Shown: positions 1 to 7,500 of the stretch, one piece after another
How positions within the stretch are numbered: the first letter of the stretch is position 1
Layout: every line of letters starts with the position of its first letter
Assembly: GCA_017541465.1 (NCBI GenBank)
Contig: JAFXYZ010000063.1
Coordinates: 1-64,000 of the forward strand
Source of the DNA: a bacterium
Lineage (GTDB): Bacteria > Cyanobacteriota > Vampirovibrionia > Gastranaerophilales > Gastranaerophilaceae
Direction of reading: 5' to 3'
DNA: 64,000 nt
Position numbers and translations under genes: made by a program
Notes under the pieces: model-generated
What the model saw: only the letters and a program-made list of their open reading frames with translations
Databases searched by the model: none
What the model was told of the DNA's origin: nothing

Positions 1-156
1 AGATAAATTTTCTCAAACTTGATGATAATTTTATTTTTATTTTTCAAAATTAAATAAAAATTTTATGCATCCATTGAACCCACGGGTAAAGAATACAACC
101 GGCGGATAAACCGGCTGTGACAATAATAATAGAACCAACGGGTTTATTCTTCTCAA

Positions 157-191
157 GAGTTGAGCTTCGCTCAACTCCTCTATCAGAGGAG
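157..191. repeat. Overlapping inverted repeats in gene-free left end
   Basis: Two palindromes overlap here. GAGTTGAGC at 157-165 pairs with GCTCAACTC at 169-177 around a 3-nt loop. CTCCTC at 175-180 pairs with GAGGAG at 186-191. They lie past the 3' end of the cupin gene, which reads leftwards and ends at 264, so they could end its transcript or be mutually exclusive hairpins. There is no clean T-run, so a classical terminator is not assured. I see no credible gene in 1-263. Confidence 0.5.
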
Positions 192-263
192 TTAGCAAAA
201 GTACAAAGGGGAGTGCTTGCTTCCCGACAACTCCACTATATTTTTGCAACTATAGTTTTACAC

Positions 264-638
264 CTAACTGAGTTCTGCATCGCCAAATCCAAATTGCTCC
301 AAACTTCCATGTTTTGCTTGAACACAGATATATTGCAAATCGGTTTTTGATTCCATTGTTCTAATTGCTTCCGGAAGAACCTTAATACAAGAACCTTCTT
401 TGACTTTTATAACTTCATTATCAAGAGTCATTGTACCTTCACCTTTTAGGAAAATATAAATTTCTTCATTTTGTATATGTTTATGATTAAACGGTAATTT
501 AATTCCGGCAGGCATTGAACTGACAGAAATTTCACAGCTTGTTAATCCTAATAAATCGTGTAAAAAAGCCTTTCCGTTTTCGTAATTTTTGCCTAATTCA
601 GCCATTGTTCCGATTTCTACATTTTTAAAGTTTGTCAT
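264..638 (-). CDS. Cupin-domain protein
   Basis: A 124-residue single-domain cupin. The first cupin motif region reads HKHIQNEEIYIFLKGEG (about residues 52-68), with the usual His, Glu and Gly positions; the second half (about 85-110) is the weaker cupin motif 2. Small cupins bind a metal or small ligand in a beta-barrel and are often used in detoxification or sugar and quinol chemistry; the substrate cannot be told here. There is no signal peptide, so it is probably cytoplasmic. It lies 46 bp downstream of a MarR regulator on the same strand with an operator-like sequence between them, which suggests a stress- or ligand-induced two-gene unit. Start ATG at 638 has an AAGGAGAAAA ribosome site. 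Confidence 0.85.
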   Translation of the reverse strand: MTNFKNVEIGTMAELGKNYENGKAFLHDLLGLTSCEISVSSMPAGIKLPFNHKHIQNEEIYIFLKGEGTMTLDNEVIKVKEGSCIKVLPEAIRTMESKTDLQYICVQAKHGSLEQFGFGDAELS

Positions 639-653
639 AATTTTCTCCTTTTG

Positions 654-668
654 TTTGATGTCTAACTA
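654..668. promoter_or_regulatory. Partial MarR operator in front of the cupin gene
   Basis: TTTGATGTCTAACTA repeats the core GATGTCTAA of the perfect palindrome upstream of marR (1101-1116). The left arm is degenerate. It sits just upstream of the cupin ribosome-binding site, so the regulator may bind both ends of its own gene. This is inference from sequence similarity only. Confidence 0.45.
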
Positions 669-684
669 TTAATCCAAATTTTTT

Positions 685-1089
685 TTATATTTTTTGTAAA
701 AGATTATCTAAAATATTTGATTCTTGCTCTGTCAGATTTTTATACAATAAATTATTTAAATCTTCCGAAATCTTTTCAAATATAGGCTTGAAATCCTGCC
801 CTTTTTTAGTTGAAATTATATATGTATATCTGCTATCCTCTTGAGAAATTTCTCTTTTTATGTAGCCTAATTTTTCAAGTTTATCAACTAACACTGTAAC
901 TGTCGGTCTTGTTCTATGGATTTTATCTGCAATATCTTTCATTGTCATTTTGTCTTGTTCATAAAGGCAAACAAGAATATCGCCATGGCTCGGTACAAGT
1001 CCATCTGCTCCGTTTTTCTTTAGTTGCTCAATAATAAAACGGTTTCCTTTTTCGTGAATTTTTGATACAAGTGCCAATAAATTTCTCAT
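685..1089 (-). CDS. MarR-family transcriptional regulator
   Basis: A 134-residue winged-helix protein, the usual MarR length. The helix-turn-helix and wing can be recognised around residues 52-95: MKDIADKIHRTRPTVTVLVD for the recognition helix region, then KLEKLGYIKRE and a D-S-R-Y wing motif (EDSRYTY). N- and C-terminal helices would form the dimer interface. MarR proteins normally repress themselves and an adjacent gene and release DNA on binding a ligand or being oxidised. A perfect 7-bp-arm palindrome lies just upstream of its start and a partial copy lies before the downstream cupin, supporting autoregulation of a marR-cupin unit. Confidence 0.9.
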   Translation of the reverse strand: MRNLLALVSKIHEKGNRFIIEQLKKNGADGLVPSHGDILVCLYEQDKMTMKDIADKIHRTRPTVTVLVDKLEKLGYIKREISQEDSRYTYIISTKKGQDFKPIFEKISEDLNNLLYKNLTEQESNILDNLLQKI

Positions 1090-1100
1090 AAAATCATTAT

Positions 1101-1116
1101 AATTAGATGTCTAATT
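1101..1116. promoter_or_regulatory. Palindromic MarR operator
   Basis: AATTAGA-TG-TCTAATT is a perfect inverted repeat with 7-bp arms, 12 bp upstream of the marR start codon. It is AT-rich, about the size of a MarR dimer footprint, and its right half recurs before the cupin gene. It very likely overlaps the marR promoter and serves as an autorepression site. Confidence 0.65.
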
Positions 1117-1298
1117 ATTGTCAAGCAGTAAAATTTTGTTTTTATTAGTTAGAAATTGTTCAATTTTGTTTGTCAGACATTTCAAATTAAGCAGATAATT
1201 TGTTCAATTCTCTCTGATAATTTTACAGTTCAATATAATGCGGAATTGTATCTTCATAATGTTCGTCTTTCATTAAAAATCCATTAGGAATTGTGCCA

Positions 1299-1337
1299 AG
1301 TAAGTAGGGTGCTGTCTTCAGACGCACCCTACTTACT
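1299..1337. repeat. REP-like long hairpin (GTAG-type)
   Basis: A near-perfect hairpin: the 14-base arm AGTAAGTAGGGTGC (1299-1312) pairs with GCACCCTACTTACT (1324-1337), and the inside continues as GTC-TTCA-GAC with one bulged T. Both arms carry the tetranucleotide GTAG/CTAC next to the palindrome, as in REP elements handled by TnpA-REP (RAYT) transposases. The rest of 1117-1486 holds no gene I can support. Confidence 0.6.
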
Positions 1338-1425
1338 GAAAATTGAAGATTTTCAAAAGCGGAGTGCAAAATTTTCGAGTTGCCAATAATCCGAAATCCC
1401 TCACAACCATTTCCAAATTATTTTC

Positions 1426-1447
1426 GGTAGACTAAAGTCTACCCTAC
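1426..1447 (-). repeat. REP-like palindrome preceded by GTAG
   Basis: GGTAGACT (1426-1433) pairs with AGTCTACC (1436-1443) around a 2-nt loop. On the minus strand the palindrome is preceded by TTTGTAG, the same head seen at 40485-40508 on the plus strand. It lies between marR and the acetyltransferase gene. Confidence 0.55.
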
Positions 1448-1486
1448 AAACTTAAAATCAAAACAAATATCAGAGTTGAATAAACC

Positions 1487-2071
1487 TTATTTTATTTTCT
1501 TTATCAATTTTGCAGGGTTCCCTGCCACAACCACATTTTCAGGAACATCTTTTGTAACGACACTTCCTGCACCTATTACGGAATTTTCCCCAATGGTTAC
1601 GCCGGGGAGAATGGTACAATCTGCCCCAACCCATACATTTTTCCCTATTTTAACAGGTTTGGGCGTAGCATTAATTCTTGTTTCAGGATTTATATCGTGA
1701 TTTACCGTAACAATACTGACATTTGGACCTATCATTGTATTGTCGCCTATTTCTATCCCGCCGTTATCCTGAAAACGACAGCAGGAATTTATAAACACAT
1801 GTTTACCGATTTTTGTATTTTTCCCGAATTCTGTATGAAAAGGCGGTATTATAAAGCAACTATCATCAATTTCGCTCGCTGTTAATTCGGAAAAAAGTTC
1901 CCTGACTTTTTCCGGCGGATTATATTTTGTATTCAGTTCCATTGTTATTCTTAGTGCATCTTGTGCATATTCACCGAAAGATAATAACAAATCGGAACCG
2001 AACTCTATGGGTGTTCCTGCTTTCATTAACTCTCTGATTTCTTCAACACTAAATTTATTTAACATAAACAT
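1487..2071 (-). CDS. Hexapeptide-repeat O-acetyltransferase (maltose/galactoside acetyltransferase type)
   Basis: A 194-residue left-handed beta-helix acetyltransferase. The N-terminal third (1-80) matches the mac-type leader helix region; after it come hexapeptide turns such as [27 protein letters not shown] and [11 protein letters not shown]. The loop NHDINPETR (about 125-133) contains the His expected to be the catalytic base of the LacA/Maa family. It would transfer acetyl from acetyl-CoA to a sugar hydroxyl in the cytoplasm. It is 12 bp downstream of a TolC-like gene on the same strand, probably co-transcribed. Two in-frame ATGs (2071 and 2065) are possible starts; an AGGCGGA site precedes both. 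Confidence 0.88.
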   Translation of the reverse strand: MFMLNKFSVEEIRELMKAGTPIEFGSDLLLSFGEYAQDALRITMELNTKYNPPEKVRELFSELTASEIDDSCFIIPPFHTEFGKNTKIGKHVFINSCCRFQDNGGIEIGDNTMIGPNVSIVTVNHDINPETRINATPKPVKIGKNVWVGADCTILPGVTIGENSVIGAGSVVTKDVPENVVVAGNPAKLIKKIK

Positions 2072-2083
2072 TTCCGCCTATGA

Positions 2084-3535
2084 CTACAACTTCTTTTTAT
2101 TTTCCAAAACACTGTTTACATCATACATAAATATATTTTTTTGAAGGTCTGCAAGAGAATTATTATAAAACTTTATCCTTGCAATATATTCAAGTTTTGC
2201 CATATTGTAGTTTTTTCTTGCATTTTGGAGTTCCAGATACCCGACCTTTGTGCTTTCATCGGACAAATATGCTTTTCGTGTTATCTCAAGGCTCTCTTTT
2301 GCCCTTTGCACCTTCTCTTTTGCGCTTATGATTTGCTTTTGGGCAGTCAGAACGTCCATATATGATTTTTTTATGTCATAATAAACATTTTTCTTATAAG
2401 CTTCAATATCGCTCTCAGCAGAAGCTATCAAATATTTTGCCTTGTCGATTTCATTTTTCTTTTGCATTATATTAACGGCGGAATTCATCGTTACCGCTAT
2501 ATTTAACTGGTTATTGTGTATATCAGGTACCTGAGAGATGTGTTTATTATCTTTGTTATATCCGACTTTTGCCCTGAGTTCCGGGAAATAATCTCTCTTA
2601 ACCCGTTTTGCCTGCTGGGTTATTGCCTCTTTTGTATTCTCAAGGGCTTTTAAACGCGGGTTATTTTCGTAAGCAAGTTCATAAGCCTCATTTAAAGTAA
2701 AAGGAAGCTCCTTCATCTCTGCGCTATATACGATTTCCTGATTTGGGGGTACTTTTTCAGAGCGTTTATAAACATAATTTCCGTCAATTTTTTTAATAAA
2801 TTCAGGCAGAAAATAAGCGTCAACATAGTAAAATTCACTTATTTCTTTTATCTCTAAATCGTCCTTATCATCAAAATACATTTTGCTGCATAAGTTCGCT
2901 AAAGCAATATCAAGAGTATTTTTTGCATCAGTCAGTCTCATCTGTGCGTCAATGAGATTAACCTTCGCATCAATATAATCGGTTTCCGTTTTTTTATTGT
3001 TCTCAAAAAGTGATTTTGTTGATTTTACGATTTGCTCATTGATAAAAAGATTATTATCTTCAACCTCAACGGCAGCCTGGGCTTCAAGTACGGTAAAATA
3101 TGCCATTTTGACGTTGCTGACGGTTTCGTTTACAACATCATCATACTGGTATTTAGCCGCTATTTTATAAAAATCATACATATTAATATTAGCGCCTGTT
3201 TTCCCGAAATCATAAATCAGCTGCTGAAGGTAAACCGAAAAATCGGGCAGAAGATTTTTTGAATACCCGTCATCATACCTTTTGTCGCTGTTTATATACT
3301 GATAATAATTAAGACTTGCGCCTAAGGTTGGGAAATAGGCGGACTTTGAAATTCCGTAGTTTTTCTTTGAAATTTCATAATTCAGCTTCGCTTTTTCTAT
3401 AACAGGACTGTTTTTAATTGCATATTGTATGCAGTCATCAAGATAGAAAATTTTCTTATTATCAATTTCCTCTATCGCAAATGCCTGACAAAAAAGCATT
3501 ATAAAAAATATTGCTATTATTTTGCTTATTTTCAT
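2084..3535 (-). CDS. TolC-family outer-membrane efflux/secretion channel
   Basis: A 483-residue protein with a Sec signal peptide (residues 1-20, ending CQAFA) followed by two homologous alpha-helical/beta-strand OEP repeats: about 30-215, with ...YAIKNSPVIEKAKLNYE, and about 270-470, with LNEAYELAYENNPRLKALE. The NPxLxALE-like motif and the alternating coiled-coil helices are typical of TolC/CusC proteins, which trimerise into a channel across the outer membrane and periplasm for efflux pumps or type I secretion. No inner-membrane pump or adaptor gene is adjacent, so the partner must be elsewhere. It shows that the cell has an outer membrane. Confidence 0.9.
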   Translation of the reverse strand: MKISKIIAIFFIMLFCQAFAIEEIDNKKIFYLDDCIQYAIKNSPVIEKAKLNYEISKKNYGISKSAYFPTLGASLNYYQYINSDKRYDDGYSKNLLPDFSVYLQQLIYDFGKTGANINMYDFYKIAAKYQYDDVVNETVSNVKMAYFTVLEAQAAVEVEDNNLFINEQIVKSTKSLFENNKKTETDYIDAKVNLIDAQMRLTDAKNTLDIALANLCSKMYFDDKDDLEIKEISEFYYVDAYFLPEFIKKIDGNYVYKRSEKVPPNQEIVYSAEMKELPFTLNEAYELAYENNPRLKALENTKEAITQQAKRVKRDYFPELRAKVGYNKDNKHISQVPDIHNNQLNIAVTMNSAVNIMQKKNEIDKAKYLIASAESDIEAYKKNVYYDIKKSYMDVLTAQKQIISAKEKVQRAKESLEITRKAYLSDESTKVGYLELQNARKNYNMAKLEYIARIKFYNNSLADLQKNIFMYDVNSVLENKKKL

Positions 3536-3640
3536 TTTTCCACATTCAATATGGTTAGCACTTAACCCCTTAATTAAAACCTATTTTACAATAATACTGA
3601 ACAGGATACAATTATGTTAAATTTCTTGTCTTATAATGGC

Positions 3641-4489
3641 TTACCGGGAATTAAGATATTCTCTTATCTCATCAAGTTTTCTTTTAGAATCGGCAACTCC
3701 GAGGTCATATATCTTTTGGAGTTTCGCTAAATTCTTTTCTATTCTTTGCATTCGGACTGTTTCAGAGGGACGGAGGACTATAATTCTTTTTTCCGCCTCG
3801 CATTTTTCGATAAAATCCATTGTTTCATTATATTTTTTATAAGAATTTTTTGCCGTTTCGACAAAATTCGGGAATTTGCCGTATAAAAGCCCATAGGGAA
3901 GATGGGTATTTTTCTTTCTGAATCCTGATGGTCTTGTTAATACAACAATAATTTTTTCAAAATTCATCTCAAGTGCTTTTTTTAATGGAACCGCATCGCC
4001 CATAGCCCCGTCGAGATAGAAATTTCCGTTTATCTCAACAGGCTTTGAGACAAAAGGCATAGAGCCTGATGCCCTGAAATATTCCATATCCTTTTTTGCG
4101 TCATCTATTTTGATATATTCCGCTTTTCCCGTTTCAAGATTAGTCACAACTGCATAAAAATCAACGGGATAGGTTTTATAGGTTTCAAAATCGAGTTTAT
4201 CGAGTTCATAGACGAGTTTATTAAAACAAAACTCCCTGTTCATCACATCGCCTGTCGTGATAAGGGAATAGAGCCCCATATAATTTTTTTCTTTTGCGTA
4301 TTTTAAATTGTACCTTAGTGCGCGCCCCATCTGGCGGGATTTATAGTTTATCCCGAACAGTGCCCCTGCCGATACCCCAAAAACAACATCAGCTTTTATA
4401 TTGTTTTCCATAAAAACATCGAGAACGCCTGCCGAATACAAGCCTCTCATCGCCCCGCCTTCTAATACCAATGCCGTTTTCTGTTCCAT
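3641..4489 (-). CDS. Patatin-like phospholipase / acyl hydrolase
   Basis: A 282-residue patatin. The oxyanion motif GGAMRGLYSAGVLDVF lies at about 11-26, the nucleophile elbow GVSAG at about 38-42 (Ser is the nucleophile), and the catalytic Asp is in DGAMGD (about 158-163). These bacterial YjjU/RssA-type enzymes hydrolyse phospholipids or other acyl esters in the cytoplasm. No signal peptide is present. It lies on the same strand as the large autotransporter but after a strong terminator, so it is probably transcribed separately. The C-terminus is helical and Lys/Arg-rich, common in this family. Confidence 0.9.
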   Translation of the reverse strand: MEQKTALVLEGGAMRGLYSAGVLDVFMENNIKADVVFGVSAGALFGINYKSRQMGRALRYNLKYAKEKNYMGLYSLITTGDVMNREFCFNKLVYELDKLDFETYKTYPVDFYAVVTNLETGKAEYIKIDDAKKDMEYFRASGSMPFVSKPVEINGNFYLDGAMGDAVPLKKALEMNFEKIIVVLTRPSGFRKKNTHLPYGLLYGKFPNFVETAKNSYKKYNETMDFIEKCEAEKRIIVLRPSETVRMQRIEKNLAKLQKIYDLGVADSKRKLDEIREYLNSR

Positions 4490-4523
4490 TAAAAAAATTC
4501 CTGCTTTTTCTTATTTTATAATA

Positions 4524-4555
4524 AAAAAGACTTTGGGTTTCGTCAAAGTCTTTTT
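4524..4555 (-). terminator. Rho-independent terminator after the autotransporter gene
   Basis: AAAAAGACTTTG (4524-4535) pairs perfectly with CAAAGTCTTTTT (4544-4555), a 12-bp stem with an 8-nt loop and an A/T flank on each side. It lies 14 bp downstream of the autotransporter stop codon. Confidence 0.8.
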
Positions 4556-4568
4556 ATTGCCTTATATT

Positions 4569-7500
4569 TTATTCTTTCTGTTCTTCAGCTTTTTCTACGG
4601 CTTTAACTTTCGTTTTTTGCTTCTTTTGTTTTGAGATTTTCTTAGTCTTAGCCTTTTTCTGAGATTTGCCGAGTTTAAAGTTTACAACGGTCTGTACTCC
4701 TATACCTGTTCTTGCCAGGTTTCTGAATACTGCCTGACCATAGATAGAAAATCTGTCAGAGAATAATTTCTTATTAATTCCCAAACCATACTGGAGGTAG
4801 CCGTTACCTTCCATCTTCTGCTCGGGCAGGTTTATATTTCCCGCCTGACCGTCAACACCGCCGTTGAGGCCCAGCATATATTGAAGAGTTGCATAAATAC
4901 TGAAGGTTTCTTTTTCCCAGATAAAGTTCAGACCGGGCGCAATATTGAAGCCGTTAAGTATTCCCGTCTGCATATCCATCTGACCAAAGGAACTGCTCCA
5001 GTTTTGTTTTCCAAAGAAGTTATATGAAAACATTAAGTTAGGCTGAAGTGAAAAATCTCTCTTAATCTTCCAGTTATATGCAGCTTTGGCTGATGCACCC
5101 ATAAAATATCCGAAGGTATCATCAGTTTCTCTCGGGGTATTTATTCTGTTGTTATACATACCGCCGTAAGCCATTGTACCTATGATAAAGTCTTTTTTAT
5201 ACCAGGTGCCGAGGAAACCTAACTGAGCACCATTCTGATATGCTTTTATCCCCTCCCAACGCTGAAGAGCACCGTTATAACCCATATATGCCGTAGGCAG
5301 GAACTCCCAGCCTCTTTTCAGTTTCTTCAAACCGAAATCAGCACCGACTAAAGTTCCATAATAGCCTGCATCTACATCGGCACTTGTCAGTTTCAGTTTG
5401 TCATAACCTCCGTAGCCCTTAGCCCATAAACCGCCATTTTTAAGCGAATACTGATACGGAGCATACAAATCACCTGATGATGCGTATGCGTTCGGGTTAT
5501 AGGAAAGAATATCATTACCCTTAAATCCGTTATTGACAAAGGTATGATTAAATAACAAGTCGCTGATAACAAGCTGGTTCTGGTATTGTGCCAGAGTTGT
5601 TACCTGACCTCTGAAAACCTTCGGGTTATAGCTGAGGAGTGAGAAGGAATATTTTCCGTCACCTCTGCTTATTATTCCGTAATTACCGACAGCTGTTGCG
5701 ACCTGCTTCTTTGTTGCCGTAAAATCAATACGGTCGCCTGCTTTCACAGAACCGTATTCAAAAATATCCAGCATTATATCTTTATCAATCGGGGCATCTG
5801 CGCCATACATATCACCGTAAATTTTATAATCCGAGAGGTTTATAATTCCATGACGGCTTGCTCCGCCTGCCGAAAGCACTGACGTTGATGAGCCGAATTT
5901 ATCATATTTTGCACTTCCGCTGCTTCTTGCATAAAGGTCTGTTGTGAAATCAGCGCGCCCATCACCCGTTGTGCCTATAATGAAGTTGTTATTGGGTGTA
6001 TAAGTTTCATAAGTTCCGTTTATTGCATTAATTACCCCTGCGGTCTGTAAATCGGAAACAGTAAATCCGAGAGCTTTTGAGTTGAATCTTGAACCTCCGT
6101 CAAGGAACATTGAACCACCGCTTATCAGCGATGAGTCGTCCATAGTCAGAGTTGCATTTTTCATGGTAAAATTACCGCCTGTTTGTTTGTAATAAGTCTT
6201 TCTTCCGCCTGCTGTGGTTGAAGTTGAACCTGTGTTGACGGAATTGCCATCCAGTTCAAAACTGCCCGAAATATTATTTATGTCACCTAACCAGGCATCG
6301 CCCCCGTCAATTACCATTGATGAAGTTCCGGGACCTGCCGAGTCATCGATATTTACTACACTGCCTCGTGTAATTCCGACAACTGCGTTTTTTGTTACAT
6401 TACCGCTATACAGATTTAATACGGGAGTAGTTCCGCCGCTCCCTACATTCAGTCTGCCGGCTATATTTGTTGAAGCACCCGTAATTGTCAAATCTGTATT
6501 TGATGAACCTAAAATATTGATTGCTCCGTTTATGTCACCGGCCTGATAAGCGAGTGTAAGCTGAGAATCAGTGAGAGTCATTACGGAATTATCGTTTGTG
6601 GTCATTGTATCAGCATTAACCACACCTGATACGGTTCTTATTATATAATCGTTTATAAGATTTGCATCATTTGTTGAGTTTTGGACATTAATAACATTTG
6701 AATTAGTTATAAGACCACTGTTTTGAAGAGTTGTTTCAATATTCAGAGTACCGCCTGAGTTGTTATAAAAAGCACCGCCGTTACTGATTGTCAGATTACC
6801 CTGGGTAATAGCGGAATCATTTGTACCGCGCAGGATATTCAAAGTTCCCTCTCCCTCAGCTCCGTTATTTGTTACGGAAGCTCCTGAAGGATTTGTAAAT
6901 TGAATTATTACATCTACGGTTCCGTTATTTTCTAAGGTATTATTATTTATAAAGTTATCGGAATAAATATAACCGCCGAGCTGATTTTCTACGGTAGAAT
7001 CATTCTTAAAGGTTGTAGCATAAATCTTACCTGTTCCGTTGTTTATAAACGAAGCAGCACCCGATTTATTATTAATATTAATTACGTGGTGATCAGAAGA
7101 ACCTACTCTGCCATAATTTATGAAGTCCGCAGCTGCTTCATTGTTCAGAGCTGCCGCCGTTAATGTTGAAGTTGTTGTTGAATTTGTGAAAGTTCCTCTG
7201 TTTACAAATGCGTTATTTACATTGATACTGCGCTGATTATCTGTTGTTGAGCCGGCAAACGTATTTATACTGGTTGCCTGAATTGAACCTTTATTTATCA
7301 TCGAATTTTCCTGGTTCAGACTTGAAACAGTCAGAGTTGAAGCAGGGTTTGAGTTTGTCCAGCTTCCTTTGTTTGACAGTGTATTATTTACGACCACACT
7401 ATTCTGGTTATCGGTAGTTGAGCCTGCAAAAGTCGTCATATTAGTTGCTAAGACAGAACCCCTGTTCAGCAATGAGCTTTCCTGATTAAGGTTCGCGGCT

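Noticed and set aside
37-350. Open frames on both strands at the left edge (37-249 minus, 117-350 plus)
   Set aside because: Overlap palindromes and each other, no ribosome site or recognisable protein; the plus frame also runs into the cupin gene on the other strand.
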